Assembly: GCA_963678705.1 (NCBI GenBank)
Contig: OY783206.1
Location: 11,481,807-11,545,806, forward strand
Origin: Panorpa germanica
Taxonomy: Eukaryota; Arthropoda; Insecta; Mecoptera; Panorpidae
Length of the DNA stretch: 64,000 bases
Direction: 5' to 3'
In this document: positions 11,890 to 24,083 of the stretch, in pieces
Position numbering within the stretch: the stretch's first letter is position 1
How the letters are laid out: every line of letters begins with the position of its first letter
The notes under the pieces: generated by a model
Database searches by the model: none
Told to the model about the DNA's origin: nothing
What the model saw: the letters and a program-made list of their open reading frames with translations, nothing else
Translations under genes and position numbers: made by a program

Positions 11890-13394
11890 TTCGCCCATTG
11901 TTTCGTCTTTTTCACTTTTAAAAGCAATGCTTTATTAACACAGTTATATCTAATCCTACGAACTTATTGAGTCATGTGGTATATCTATATTTCAACTTAA
12001 ATTTTCAATTTTAAAGTAAAGACAGTAAAATATTTCTTACAATTTCTTGTTGTGACACATTTATGTTGTAGATCTGTATAAATAATAAATGGCACTAAAA
12101 ATAAGTGCTTGCAATAAGCATTATAAGTGTGTCTGCATATGTCTATATATATACATATATATGCGAAATACTTTTTTGTTTTTAGAAGATATATACCAAC
12201 AAAAACATAAATTGGACTTAATTCAATTCATAGCTGCATTCTTGATGTATAAATTATATTATACGAGTGTGTGTTGGGTATACTCAGTATATGACAAATC
12301 TAAATATAAATTTAATTAAGCGTTTATTTCGCAAGAGATATGATAATATTTGTATGTATTAGTATGCATACATCTTAAATGTCATCTTGAAAATATTTTT
12401 TTTGTAGTACAATTTATCCTCTGTTTATTTAACATTCTTTGAATGTATAAATGTCAAATGGGGATTCGAATGCAGTGCAATAAGAAAGATTGTAAGAATA
12501 TCATTTCGTCGTATTTTGTATAAACTGATCGTTTGTTTCTGCCATCTAAATTAATTAATGAGCACACGTAGCTGATTAAGTTAAGTTCTAAATTACTTTA
12601 GTTGTTTAAGGACATTTGCGTATTTTTAACGTCCATTTAGTGATGAACCCTACTATACCACCCGCAGTGGATGGTTAAAAATATCATTATTTATATTGTC
12701 ATTACATACAATAACTTTTTTATAAGCAAAAGAAGAATTACTATTATTATTATTGGACCTTATAGAGATCTATAGGCTGGCTAGGGCGTATCTGCGATCT
12801 GTCGGCGGTATCAAAGTTCTCGAAGGGCAAATGTCGCTCAGTTCCTTGTAATAGCTTAGGGTGCGCACAATTTGTTATGAAGGACCTTTTTGTTATTAAT
12901 TAATTAATAACAATTTTTTATTTATATCAAAAGACACAGCAAAATATCAGAACTTTTTTAGATTACATTTATTTTAAAACTACACTATTGAATTACATAT
13001 AAATTGATTGAATATTTTAATTGATGAGAATACTAGTTACGACACTAAGTAAATGTAACTCGCGGTTTTAGTTATAAATAATAATATGTGTAATTATTTA
13101 TTTTAAGTAAATGCACCAAAAGGTTAAAGCGTGCTGTCGGGTTAAGAGTTAAGAAGAAAGAATTGGGAACATATACTTAGTGTGGATCCTACAGAAGTGA
13201 CTCATATAAACAAAGGATGTTTTCATAAGCAATATTATGGTTGCCCAAAGCGAGCAGTGTATATAAAAACAAATAGGCATAAAATATAAATGAATTAAAA
13301 CAAAGAAATCTTAAACCTAACATTAATTAAAAATAAAAGCAAGATATTGATATATAAATATGAATATTGCATGCATTTATGAACAATTATTTTT
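11890..13394. other. No gene recognised
   Basis: AT-rich DNA with short, unassignable open frames (for example 76 codons at 12089-12319, low complexity). A less AT-rich patch at about 12765-12870 shows no recognisable domain. Confidence 0.4.
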
Positions 13395-13540
13395 ATTTAT
13401 TTTTAATGTTTTTGGCATTGGACACTATATTCTTCTGCCTTAACTTATTAAATTACATATCATTGTGCTTAATTCATTTCTGATCCTTATTATATCTGTA
13501 CATTCTCAATCCTTAGAAAAGAAAATAAAAACAAAACATG
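13395..13540 (-). mobile_element. LINE 3'-untranslated fragment (same family as 27070-28195)
   Basis: In reverse orientation the segment runs from AGAATGTACAGATATAATAA through AATGAATTAAGCACAATG to GAATATAGTGTCCAATGCCA and an A-rich tail. It matches 28087-28175 (plus) and 43455-43560 (minus). Only the extreme 3' end of the LINE is present. Confidence 0.6.
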
Positions 13541-13589
13541 TGAATAACATGTAAGTATGTAATAACTAATAGAAGACTAAATTATTTTT

Positions 13590-13700
13590 TTAAATGTGTT
13601 ACGTCACAACAGTCCGCAGTCGTCACAAAACGTGACTATGAGGACAGGGAGGAAGTTTTAAAAAATCATGATATTTGTGTGACATAATTTATGGATGACC
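13590..13700 (+). mobile_element. Family H MITE, right half
   Basis: AAATGTGTTACGTCACAACA leads to AATCATGATATTTGTGTGAC and the terminus ATTTATGGATGACC. The order matches the right half of the complete copy at 47538-47748. The left terminal repeat is not visible. Confidence 0.55.
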
Positions 13701-14147
13701 CCTTACACATTAGTTTATATAATTTGTGATCTCATTAAGCTCTTTGATGTTACTTAATCTACAATCTAACAATGTATACAAATATTTTATTAAATCAATA
13801 AAATTGTAGTTATATTGTTAGCCAACGTTTACAACTCACAATCAATAGTTCTGAACGTGTTCTTAGTCTATATCAATCTAACCAATCTGATTGTTCGGAA
13901 ATGCCATTAGTTGTTTTTTTTCTTCTTTAAATATTTTGTTGTTTTTTGATTGACGTCTTGTTTACGGCTCAATTACATTTTGGATGCTGTGATTCAGGTA
14001 TTGATTTTCAGTTCATTTTTAATTTAAAGTTATATGTTTCGGAACAGGTGTGCTTAACATTTTGTTTACAGTATAAAGAGTATTTTAAAATGTATGTAAT
14101 TATTATTGATTAAATTTCATAATTTATTTGTAAGTTTGTCACAAATA

Positions 14148-14690
14148 TCATTTTTTTATTTTAGAATATAAAGCGATTCCAATGGTCATATTCGCCTGAA
14201 GTTAATTTCTTTTAATTAAATTTGGTTTATTATATTTACATCATTAAGGAATTCCAGCACTTTTTGAATTTTTTCTGTATTGTTTGAAAGTATGTCCTTT
14301 AATTCAGCACTGATGTTTTGTTTTGTTTTTTGTGTTTGATATTGTGGGCAGGTTATTAGTAGATGATGGACTGTTACTTGCGTCTGACAGTTGCTGCGCT
14401 ACGGAACTGTTCTTTTACTGATTAAATGTTGATGCGTCATTGTCGTATGCCCTGTTCTTGGTTGTCTATTGCTGTGATAAGAAGTTTTCCATTTATTTGT
14501 ATTTTCCTTAATTAATCTCAATTTGTTTTTACTTATTTGTACCCTTTTTATACCATTTTATTAAATCTAAGTGTAATATGTCAGAGACTGGAGTTCCTTC
14601 TATAGCAGCCAACTTGGCAGCTTCATGTGCTGACTCCTTCCCTGGTATAAGACAATGGCCAGGTATCCATCAGGTATCAGTTTAATGTTG
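14148..14690 (-). pseudogene. I-like LINE 3' end with RNase H remnant
   Basis: On the minus strand the 5' part encodes GWIPGHCLIPGKESAHEAAK, matching the WxPGHxxxxGNExAD...A block at the end of LINE-encoded RNase H domains. Here the usual GNE is altered to GKE and AD to AH. Further on, the pieces LPTISNTKNKT and ILNSNTEKIQK-like stretches resemble the C-terminal tail of I-like LINEs, with several stops and frame changes. The copy ends at about 14148-14180 in an untranslated piece followed by a short A-rich tail. 5'-truncated; no reverse transcriptase remains. A relative of the tail stands at 62865-63010. Confidence 0.7.
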
Positions 14691-16231
14691 TTTTTCTTTA
14701 AAATGCATAAATTAAATTGTATATTTATAACGATAGGGTTACTTTTTGCCTTCTATTATTAGTGATAGCTATTATACCTATTGAATATTTAGAGGAATTT
14801 TGCTTGTTAATTTGAAACGGAGTAACTAATTAAATTTTCCCTGTCAAAAAGCAAGCTGTTTTGTTTTAAACTTGTTTTAAAATTGTTTTAAAAATTTTGA
14901 AAGTAGTATCAAGAAAACCACTGAAATTCATAAACTAATGGTTGTAATGTTATGATTTTGACACACATCGCTTGAAGGTTGATAAAATCTAAAAATTATG
15001 GATTTGTCATATAGCCTTCAATATTCATCTTAGGAACTTGTACGTGTTGTCTAATATGTACATTGAGGTTTTTATACCAGTTCGAATTGGACAATGTTCT
15101 ACATCCCTGCAGCTATTCAATAAATAAGATTAACCGATCCGAATACAGATAACGTTTCAAAGTATTTGTATTTGTCCAAGCGTTGTCAAAATGTGATCAA
15201 TTACAGTTGCGACTCGGTTTTTAAGATTTTTTTAAAGTAAGCAAAAAAAAAAAAAATTGAAATTGATTTTGCTAAAAAACAAGAAGTCAAAATATAATAA
15301 AATTATGATTTATCTTAAGATATGAAAGCAACTATTGAGTATGTAAGATAATTTATATGTAAATGAACATATAAAAGATAATTATTTTCTGATTTCTTAG
15401 ACGTGAGAGTTTATAGACTATACAAGTGTATGATACCAGTTCGATAGATTGATTGTTTTGTAATAAAATATAAATAACATTCATCTACTATTTAAATTCT
15501 AGACAAATCTATTACTATAATGATTTATAACAGAAATTAAAGAAGAGCTAATTTATTTTTAATCGGTTATATTTTATAAATAATTCAGGTTTACATTTAT
15601 AAACAATCTTTCGTAGAATAGGCTGAGAAAATACTTCGTAGGTCCATTAAAAATTGATAGTTCTTGTAGAAATTAATCTCTTAAGACGTTTCGGTATTTG
15701 TCTTATTGGAATACCTACTAAACTGAATGCGGATGCATTTTAATTAAAAAACGTAATTTAAATATAAATAAACAAAGTTTTAGATCTTAACTTCATATAG
15801 ATATTACTACAGATACATACTATATTATCGATCCTCCAGTTCATTAGTGCGATATCTCCGAATGATCAAAGTTTTAGTTGAGTATGGACTTATATATCAA
15901 ATTGTATCTCCTATATGATTACGCTGCCTCTAACCTATGACTTGAAGAGTATCCTAAATAAGCTTGATTCAAGCAATCACTTAAGATAGACTTGAAGACA
16001 ATTATGTATGGGTACATTTGAAAAAAAAAGGTTGTTCCGCAAGAGTATTACCTAACTATTTTTCTAACAGTTATCTTAGAGGGGTGTCACACTGGAGACA
16101 CGACTCTCTGAAAACAGTCTGATTAATTTGTCTAATGAGATCTTTAGATAGAATAGAGATCGTATTTGCGTGAGAGGCGTGCTTATGGGTAATGTTTAGT
16201 ATAAGTAAGTAAGTAAAATAAGAAGAAAGTA
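14691..16231. other. No gene recognised
   Basis: AT-rich stretch including an A-run at about 15242-15256. No domain, RNA gene or paired terminal repeats noticed. Confidence 0.4.
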
Positions 16232-16310
16232 AAGCCTCATTCCCACTCACTGTTTTGATATTTAAGTTACGTTTTTATTTAATATATTAATCAAGATTTC
16301 AGTTTTTCAG
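16232..16310 (+). mobile_element. Solo end of a family G MITE
   Basis: AAGCCTCATTCCCACTCACT followed by GTTTTGATATTTAAG matches the terminal repeats of the foldback MITE at 25831-26060. The opposite arm is not found nearby, so this is a broken copy. Confidence 0.5.
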
Positions 16311-16749
16311 AATAGCCATTCTTGTCACATTCGTGTTTTAATTTAGTTGGTGCGCATGTGTCGTTAGAAATATAAATTTTACTTATTTTTTTTTTGAAAA
16401 ACTGACATTAAACTTCTTCTAAAAATACATCCTACTACATTTTGTCAGATTGTCACACTTTGGATGTTATAATATAATATAGTTTTTTAATTTATTATTT
16501 TTAATTTAGAAACATTGGATCTTGTAAGGTTCTAAAGAAAGCCAAGAAAACGTAAATTAAATTCTAAATTAAGAATGGTGCAAATTGTGAGTGAGAGAGA
16601 ATGATACTTTATACAAATTTATAATGAATTTAAGGAAATCTTTAACATTATTTTGTGGCCTCAATTATTACGAGCGCAGCAAAGTAATCATTTTTAACCT
16701 TATTACTATTGAAATTATACGTGAATATTTATTTACTTATTTTACTTAG

Positions 16750-17031
16750 TGGTAAATTCGGCACTGAAGTATTGTCATCTTTAATGTGTTTCATATAATT
16801 TACATTGCAGATTTGATTTTTTATAATTCTATATTGTTATTATTACGTCAGGAACACACACATGCAGCTTACAGTAAGATAATCGTAATGCCGGATGTAT
16901 CTTCCTATCTCTTTCTACTCATCATCATACGTGTTAGACCTCATATTCATTCTGTAGTGGTGACACTGGTAACATTCAAGAAACTAACTCTACTTTGAAT
17001 TATATTCAAAATCAAAATAAATAGCTTTAAA
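16750..17031 (+). repeat. Dispersed repeat, direct copy of 11118-11404
   Basis: Same order of motifs as the 11 kb copy: TTCGGCACTGAAGTATTGTC, TAAGATAATCGTAATGCCGG, CATTCTGTAGTGGTGAC, AATCAAAATAAATAGCTT. Small insertions distinguish the copies. An overlapping 70-codon open frame has no recognisable domain. Confidence 0.65.
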
Positions 17032-17754
17032 CATAAAATGTTATATAAAACATATCCAATTAAGATTAACATCCTAAATAAGATAGAAGATGATTAAAGC
17101 AGTCAACGATCAAAACTTCAAACGAATTAAAAATTCCACCGATTGATTGCAAAATGAATATTACCTGTTCTAGGAATTAGAATATATGAATATTAATGAG
17201 CTGATCTGATGTTTAACAACTAAACGTGTAGTGACCCTTCAACTATTATACTCGTATTTATAAAAAGTGTATTTCTATGAAAATGATTTATTTATATGCG
17301 TTATGTCATGGAATATGCATGGGTTCCATTAGTGGACCACTCTATTTTTTATATCACACTATTCGAATACACATACGAGTATGTACAGGATATTCAATTT
17401 TTAAAATGATTTTTATGCAGAATTCGTGAAATAGAGTTAAATATATTCATGGAATTTAAACTTTAATTATTTTTTATTTTGAAATAAACTGAACAAAAAA
17501 TGAATTAAGTCATATTTTGAAATTCATTTTTGTTTATGAAGGTTCTCTTACCATATCCGTCATTAATGGACCTTGATTCATTTTCTGTTTGATGTCCGTA
17601 TAGTAGATCTTCTTACAACACGGTTAATATGTTACGTATTGTATGTAATCGCGTTATATAAAACCGTATAGAAGAAGACTTTAAATATATTTATTTTTGA
17701 CGGCACAATTATTTGCTAAAAAAGATTAATTACAAGAAAATATTACGTTAAATA

Positions 17755-17980
17755 CGAGGGTGTTTAATATTTCAGTAACATTTTGAATTTCCCGCGCAGG
17801 TACCATCAACTGCCATCTATTAATAGACTACTGGCAAATTTTGAGCAATTTGCGCCATTTAAATTCTGTGTGAAAGCCATTGAAAGCAGTTATCCGCGCG
17901 ATGGATGCCGCATTGCGATAAGATTTATAAATTGGGCTTCAAACTGCTACCATATGCAACATATTCTACAGATTTAGCCT
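17755..17980 (+). pseudogene. mariner deletion derivative (5' end joined to transposase 3' part)
   Basis: After a TA, the sequence CGAGGGTGTTTAATATTTCA is a plausible mariner terminal repeat. A leader (CAACTGCCATCTATTAATAG) then runs directly into a stretch corresponding to the transposase region just before the third catalytic aspartate. Its codons parallel the KAVNRAMDAA...CKLLPYSAYSS segment at 28231-28506 but are degraded. The transposase N-terminus and the first two catalytic aspartates are missing. The same leader-to-coding junction is present in the copy at 28215-28592, so the deletion predates both insertions. Confidence 0.65.
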
Positions 17981-17982
17981 GC

Positions 17983-18215
17983 CCTTATAAAAATTCAGCC
18001 TGCGTATGTTTGTGCTCGTAAAACTCGAAAAGTTCGTAGTCGGTCGATTGACTTGAAATTTTGACACAACGTTGCATTCGACTACGAACGTTTTTCGAAA
18101 ATCGAATCCATTCCTTTCGTTTGTTTTTAGTTGATCTTAGTCTGTGTTTGTGTTGTGTGACTTCAAGTTTATTTTCCATTCATTTCATCTCAGACTGAGC
18201 CACAGCGATGCGTGG
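17983..18215 (+). mobile_element. Small non-autonomous Helitron
   Basis: The 5' part (TTATAAAAATTCAGCCTGCG, TATGTTTGTGCTCGTAAA, CGATTGACTTGAAATTTTG) is of the kind seen at Helitron 5' ends in arthropods. The 3' part has the short hairpin CCAC-AGCGATGC-GTGG at about 18200-18216. The expected terminal CTAG/CTRR after the hairpin is degraded. No coding sequence. It abuts the mariner derivative at 17755-17980. The 5' part recurs at 11438-11505. Confidence 0.55.
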
Positions 18216-18553
18216 TCAGTTTTAGAGATTGTAAATGAAATTCTTTCTCATATACAAACCTAGCGAAATTTTCGAATCTTATTGGAATGTTTTTTTTTTA
18301 ATAAGAATATAATACAATCGGTCTATGGAGACATTCAGCATAATTTATGTAATCTAGGAACTATGTTAATAAGCAAGTGATATATAAATGGAAAGCTAGG
18401 AATATTTATCCCGACTCAAATAGTTTTCTTAGGGTATAATTTTGTCAGAAAATAATATATCAGTTTCTTTTCTTCATCCTATTTGTTATTATTATCAGCC
18501 CTTAACCGCCAACCCTTCTGGCTGAATTAATTCCCATTGTAAGGACAACAAAA

Positions 18554-18585
18554 CCACACACACACACACATACACACACACACAC
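18554..18585 (+). repeat. (CA)n microsatellite
   Basis: About 16 CA units with one interruption (CATACA). The overlapping cysteine/valine-rich minus-strand open frame is a by-product of the repeat. Confidence 0.9.
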
Positions 18586-19671
18586 TACGCATAATTAACT
18601 GCTGTTTCGATAATATCCCAATGACCAATTCATTTCGCTCTATGGCATTTGTGGTCTTTACACTAGTATTTTGGTTTTCGGGTACTACTTTAATAGTATT
18701 GCCTGATGTATTATCCAAAACCATTTCACTAAATTGTGGTCACAGTCACGCATATATTATGAAACTCGAAATGACAAATGTATTTTACAAAATTAAACTC
18801 GTAAATCAGTTAAAATGCAGTACGTTATCGCACATTGTGTAAAGTGCTACAAAATGGCCGCCACGCCGTTCCATAATAAATAGTTGGAACAATTTCCATG
18901 ATGATATGGCAACCATTTGCAAGCATTTGTAACGAGAATCGCTTTGACCGTAATGAATATTTTAAATGTAAATTGTGATTAAAATAATTATCCGTTAAGC
19001 TCAGTTATATAATTTTATGTAAATGAATATTATACTTTGTATTCTATCACAGTTACTTTTTCAACTTTATTCAGACAGATTTTTAAAATGACTCACACTA
19101 GATTTCAAGCGAACATTTTAATAGTCCTCTGGGTGGCCGAAGTAGATAAGTCGTAGACTTTAATTCATATTAGTTTGGGATGTTTATTCCCTAGCTGCAT
19201 ACCTTAAGTTCCAGCTGCCTCGTACCCATGCAGAAGCAATTTCTGCACAAAATTTCGCGTGTTTATGGTCTATAAAGACTGGCATCGCACATCTCTAGGA
19301 CTTGAGGAAAATAAACCAAGATTTACTGCACACAGTGTAGTGTATAACTTGTATTCCTATTACTCAATTATGCTTAGATCCGCGTTTGATTCCCGAAGAT
19401 GTAATAACTGTTTTCCATGACTGGTAATGAGATAAACTTACCAAATAATAACCAAATCAAAAATAAACAAATGTACCAACCATATAAATAAACCAATCTA
19501 CAAATGCACATCATTATTATATTGCGAGATATAACCTAGCTATTGAATCGCTGTAATATAATAATAAATAACATTAAAAAAACTTTAATAGCAAAAATAA
19601 CAAAAAAAATTAAAATAAAATTGCGGTAGTGCATCTAAAATTATTTTTCACTATATTTCATTATATTTCAG
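18586..19671. other. No gene recognised
   Basis: Open frames up to 73 codons (18621-18842) have no recognisable domain. AAAATGGCCGCCACGCC at 18851-18867 is a local GC-rich patch of unknown meaning. Confidence 0.4.
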
Positions 19672-19723
19672 GACTCCATGCAACTCAGCGCCGGCCCTGT
19701 TGAAGCTCTACATATTGAAGCTA
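19672..19723 (+). other. Candidate 52-bp internal exon (or hAT terminus)
   Basis: A pyrimidine-rich acceptor (ATATTTCATTATATTTCAG, ending at 19671) precedes 52 bp that are clearly richer in G+C than the surroundings and are followed by GTAAGT at 19724. Two of the three frames are open: one reads DSMQLSAGPVEALHIEA, the other TPCNSAPALLKLYILKL. The setting suits a short internal exon of a host gene with very long introns. Against this, the minus strand contains CAGGGCCGGCGCTGAG, which resembles hAT terminal repeats, although no partner end or 8-bp duplication was found. Function unknown. Confidence 0.3.
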
Positions 19724-20066
19724 GTAAGTTGTTATATAAAAACACTAATAATATATTTAACTTCAAACAAAAATGTTTAACCAGAGTTGTGCTCAACTTA
19801 TGAATATATTACAGAATTCGTTTAAATTGCATGTTTAACGGAATAGGAAATATTAATACGAGCATGAGCCAACTTGTTCCCATGAGAAAAATATGTTATT
19901 TTATATTTATAGAGAAGATATAAATTGAAAATAAAACGAATAGGAACGGAACATATGAGTAGCTTGTGTAGAGACCATATTGTTGACAGTATGGAAAATA
20001 GTGGGATATTGCATGGAAAACTATAAGCTGAGTTTATGAGTGAAATCTGGGAATAGATATAGGTAT

Positions 20067-20106
20067 TGTGACGTGGTAGTGTGACGCGGTAGTGTGATGG
20101 TAGTGG
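20067..20106 (+). repeat. Short GTGGTAGTGTGACG tandem repetition
   Basis: GTGACGTGGTAGTGTGACGC is followed by GGTAGTGTGATGGTAGTGG, about two and a half imperfect units. Local slippage product; no gene. Confidence 0.6.
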
Positions 20107-20421
20107 TAGCTAGTCTTGAATTTGGAAATAAAACTGAAATATAAACAAATCCGTGAATTGTTGAATATGATATTATGTTTGTCTTTGCTCAGTTTGAAGG
20201 ATTTCTGCCAGATTTAGAAATACGTTGTCGGAAAAACGTTTTTTATATACTGAAAAATTTGTTAGGATTACTATTTTTGGTTTTTCGTTTAAAATATTGT
20301 AGCAATGTAAAAATGTATAGAAAATATTCTACAACGAAAAATGAGTGTAGTTTGAAAATAGTGTGTTTATGGTGATTAGTTTAGATTAAGTATTTATTTA
20401 TATGCAAAGAAATGATATTTT

Positions 20422-20830
20422 TTTAGTTGGTAACACTGACCAGAGTTATATTACAATTGCATTGTGGTCAGGTGAGCTAACGGTATATCTTTTATAAGAC
20501 ATTGTAAATTTTTAATCAAACGTATGTGTTGCTTCTGAAATCAAAGTTTATTTTAGTAATTTACATACACATTATCTGAAATCAAAGAAGCGACATTTAA
20601 AGTTTATTATTTAAATTGTCAATTCCTTTTTATTTAATTTTATAATAATTTAACATTATGCACAGTGAAATCTGTCAGCTCCAAATATCAACTGTGTTGG
20701 CCGTGATTCGTTACAACGTTACTCGTTGCATCACACTCACTATAAAGATAGTAGATATATCTAATATATACCGTTAGCTCACCTAATCACAATGCAATTA
20801 TAATATCTCTGGTCAGTGTTACCAACTAAA
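20422..20830 (+). mobile_element. Family E MITE with about 65-bp terminal inverted repeats
   Basis: The left end TTTAGTTGGTAACACTGACC continues through CAATTGCATTGTGGTCAGG and GAGCTAACGGTATAT. The right end repeats the same series in reverse with few changes. The interior of about 270 bp is AT-rich and non-coding, and part of it (20495-20690) recurs alone at 61345-61578. No transposase is present. The superfamily is undetermined. Confidence 0.8.
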
Positions 20831-20851
20831 GAAATACAATTTCTTTACATA

Positions 20852-21067
20852 TATATGTAGTTTAAATTACGAGAGTTCGGCTGAGACTCATGCTTAAAAC
20901 AGGTTGTGTCGTGTAAATATACGATACATTTAAAAAGGACTGTCTTACATATTTCTTAAAATGTATATAGGAACGAATAAGATCATTGTATGGTCGATTT
21001 ATACGACTTTTATAACACCGTTTAAGCATGTGTCACCGTCGATTTCTCGTAATTTGAACTACATATA
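20852..21067 (+). mobile_element. Family F MITE (about 216 bp)
   Basis: The left end TATGTAGTTTAAATTACGAG and the reversed right end TATGTAGTTCAAATTACGAG form a strong inverted repeat. It continues less exactly inward through CATGCTTAAA. It begins only about 20 bp after the family E element, so two unrelated MITEs sit end to end. Non-coding. Confidence 0.75.
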
Positions 21068-21904
21068 ACACAAAACTGTTGAAGAATGGCCTTACGTAAA
21101 AATTTCGAATATTCATGGGAATTCGCAGACTTTTCAATGCCCTAATGATTCTTAGAGCAGTTCATGCGTTCGCGAACTGTTACGACAAAATATTTGCGTT
21201 GTCTCTGCTTGTTCAATATCTTTATATGATGTTGTGTCTACATTTCTACTATCTTAAGACAGTCATGTCTTTAGTATGTAACAACCCGTTGTTATATTTA
21301 TACAGGGATCTCTTGATCTCTGTACTACTACACTATCTAACACATTGATGCATTCAAATATTCAACTCAAACAAGAAATAATATTTAAAAGAGAATAATT
21401 ATTCAGTATTTCCAAGAAATATTTATTTTTCTTGAATCATATTTTAGTAAGTTTTATAGAGAAGGATAATTTTGTATTGCATTTAATTCGTTGCATTCAC
21501 AGCATTAACTTTTTCATCGTTTCCTTAAATGCTCTGAACAGGAACGGATTTTTCTTTACCCTGTCACCCTTCAAGAATTCATCCCCTAAAATCTAAATAG
21601 AAGATATAGTTGGTTGCTGGAAATAGATTTATACTTATGGGATAAGTACGGATTAGATACAATTCGATGGGATTTTAATGCATAGATGATGTAAGTCTCC
21701 CCCTGGCGTCTATTTATTTCTGTAAGAATAAAATAAGTTAAACACTGATTTGTGCAATTCTGAGTAAAAGATTAAATAGATGCTTTTTAAGAGCGTGTCT
21801 ATTACTTTTGTAATCTACTCTCTTTTGAGCATATGCTTAAACTTTATATATAAAAAACGCTTGAGTTCCTCATATATCACTTATCCAAATCAAATAATTT
21901 ACTA
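21068..21904. other. No gene recognised
   Basis: A 77-codon open frame at 21115-21348 is hydrophobic and leucine/tyrosine-rich but shows no known family features and no coding-like flanks. Nothing else noticed. Confidence 0.35.
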
Positions 21905-22476
21905 AGCTAGAACAGTACCAAGTGGAGAATTTCAATATGAAGTGGACTTATTGGCAAAGAGCAAAAATGAAGTGAAAGAGAAGTGGCAGGGTATGTGAAA
22001 CAATTCAGAAAATTTTTCAGTTTACAGTCTTCGGTGTGTGGACAGCATTGGTAATGGAAAGGTCAAAGGTCGAGAAGAGTGTTATCACTTATCTCGAGAC
22101 TGCGGGTAGACCATACAGGGGCATTGGCACATCTTAAAAGAAATCACTTGGTACAAGAAGATATGTGCAATTGTGGAGAAGGGGTAGCAGATCCAGAACA
22201 TTTGATCTTCCAATGTAGAGAAACGGAGGCCTGCAGAAATAATTTGTACAGAGTTTTGGTAAAAAATGGAGTGGTGTTGCCAACGAGTATACCGGAACAA
22301 CTAATATATCCGAGGTGATAGTGATAGACAGGATATGGTATATAGCGGGTTTAAAAGTTTAGGTGTAATATTAAGTGAAATGTGAATATGTAAAATGTTA
22401 ATAAAATGAACTAAGAAGGGCGAAAAATGACCGTGGTCCTAAGAAGTCCGTGAATTATTATTAAAAAAAAAAAAAA
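21905..22476 (+). pseudogene. I-like LINE 3' end with poly(A) tail
   Basis: The 5' part reads YEVDLLAKSKNEV, a decayed match to the GNExADxLAK block near the end of LINE RNase H domains. The clear C-terminal segment at 22079-22315 has LISRLRVDHTGALAHLK and then a zinc-binding pattern in CNCGEGVADPEHLIFQC (CxC...H...C), as in the tail of I/R1-type LINE ORF2 proteins. A stop and a 3'-untranslated region of about 145 bp follow, and a run of 14 A at 22463-22476 marks the 3' end. 5'-truncated, with a stop between the RNase H piece and the tail. No function remains. Confidence 0.8.
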
Positions 22477-23981
22477 TTACTAAATATTTCCAATAAATTA
22501 ATAATAAGAAAGTTTTAAATATGTACTGTAAATAAATGGTTGAATGGAAACTTTAAACGGCTGTACTACAAAAAGAAATCGCGCTTTGGCTATATACAAT
22601 TGATTTTCTGTGAGAAGGATCCAAAAAAAGGTATCAGTTCGATTAGGTACAATGGATTTTGCACGTGATCTAAAATAAGGTAACGGTTTGACTAGGTTCA
22701 AATGATTTTTCGTGAAAGTTAGAAAAAATATAACAGATTACATAATTGTGATAGGCCCACATATTGTGTACTGTCTCAGGTTATTATCTCTCCTGGTACA
22801 CCACTAATTGTGACGTCACGAAACTTATGAATCCCTCTCCACACTTCCCCTCTATGAATTGCCTCATACTTTCTGAGCCCTCACTTTTTGTATGTGACTT
22901 AAGTAATGAACGTTTAGTCTTACTTTGCAAAGTCTGTGCTTTCAAGTCCGCCTCTGTACTATACTATACTGTAGCATTGTAAATGATGTCATACAGAGTC
23001 TACAGCTCGAGTAAAATTAGTTTTAACTATTTATTCAAGTTGTGCAAAGTTTAATGAAGTTTTTTGTCCGTTCGTTTCTTTTCATTAAGTAAATTAGAAT
23101 TTTCACATTTAATACCACTTTGTTCTTAGCACTTGAACATTAAATTTACTTAACTTGTATAAAATAGAAAATTATGTAACAAAAAAGAATAGAATAGCAG
23201 GACAAGAAAACAATAGCAGGAATAATAATAAAAAAAAGTAAATTAAAGTTAGTGAAGAAAGTTCACGCGAACAATACCCTTGGATCGTACGGGCTCGTAA
23301 ATTCACGACCAGGAGCAGGGCGCAGGGCCCCGTTTGTAAAGTAAACGATGAAAAATTAATCATTGTGTACTAAAATAAATCAGTGGTGGATCACCTTGCT
23401 TGGAGGGACTTAGCGTCACAATTTAGAGCGGTCCTGAAAAAATTCAATTAAAAAAAGAACTCAATTTTCTTTGACTTTTTTTGAGTGGCTCTTTTGAGTA
23501 AGCGCTTGTTTAATTCGCCTCTGAATACGAGTATAATATTTAGTTTAGCACAGGGAGCGTCTGTATTTATTTGCACATCACTAGTTTGATTCTAGGTTTC
23601 TTATTTCTGTAATTACTCCATTAGGTTTCAATCAAATCTATTTTCAATCATCTCGAGATCGATATGTCAGGAACATCGGGCTGATTTAAGATTAAAAAAG
23701 TAAAAAGGAATATAATAGAATGAGAGACATATTGGAATTGCTTTTTTAGTGCACTGGATTGGATTTGGAGGAGAATTCAATACTCGTCGCTTCTTGACAT
23801 TGTTGGGTGGGGGATAAAGCGAAGAGAGGGGGCAAATGCACTTCAGGAATTGTTGAATTAATTAGAAAAAGCTAAGTGTAAGCATAATTTCATGAGAGAC
23901 TTTATTAAACTTAAAGCTAATACTTTAAATCCAAAATCAATATACGTACTATAATAAATTTATTGCTAGATGATTTATTAA
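22477..23981. other. No gene recognised; possible hAT-like end
   Basis: Mostly AT-rich. CAGTGGTGGATCACC at about 23380 and AGGGCGCAGGGCCCC at about 23316-23331 resemble hAT terminal sequences, but no matched pair or 8-bp duplication was found. A TGTGACGTCACG palindrome-like site at about 22811 recalls family H. Confidence 0.35.
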
Positions 23982-24079
23982 ACTGATTGCAAACCTTAGC
24001 CCCGAATCTACCCGAAGCGAATTTGATTACAACTGTTGTTAGTGAGAGATCGAGATATGAAATATGAGATAAAACACGA
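23982..24079 (+). mobile_element. Family A MITE fragment
   Basis: ACTGATTGCAAACCTTAGCC and CCGAATCTACCCGAA match the left interior of family A, and the fragment ends with AGATAAAACACGAG. It lies immediately before a complete reverse-orientation family A copy, so the two may have arisen by rearrangement of one locus. Confidence 0.6.
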
Positions 24080-24083
24080 GAAA

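Noticed and set aside
18527-18842. Overlapping frames on both strands around the (CA)n repeat
   Set aside because: One is generated by the microsatellite (VCVCMCVCV) and the other has no recognisable feature.
22085-22300. 71-codon minus-strand frame
   Set aside because: Antisense of the LINE ORF2 tail at 22079-22315.
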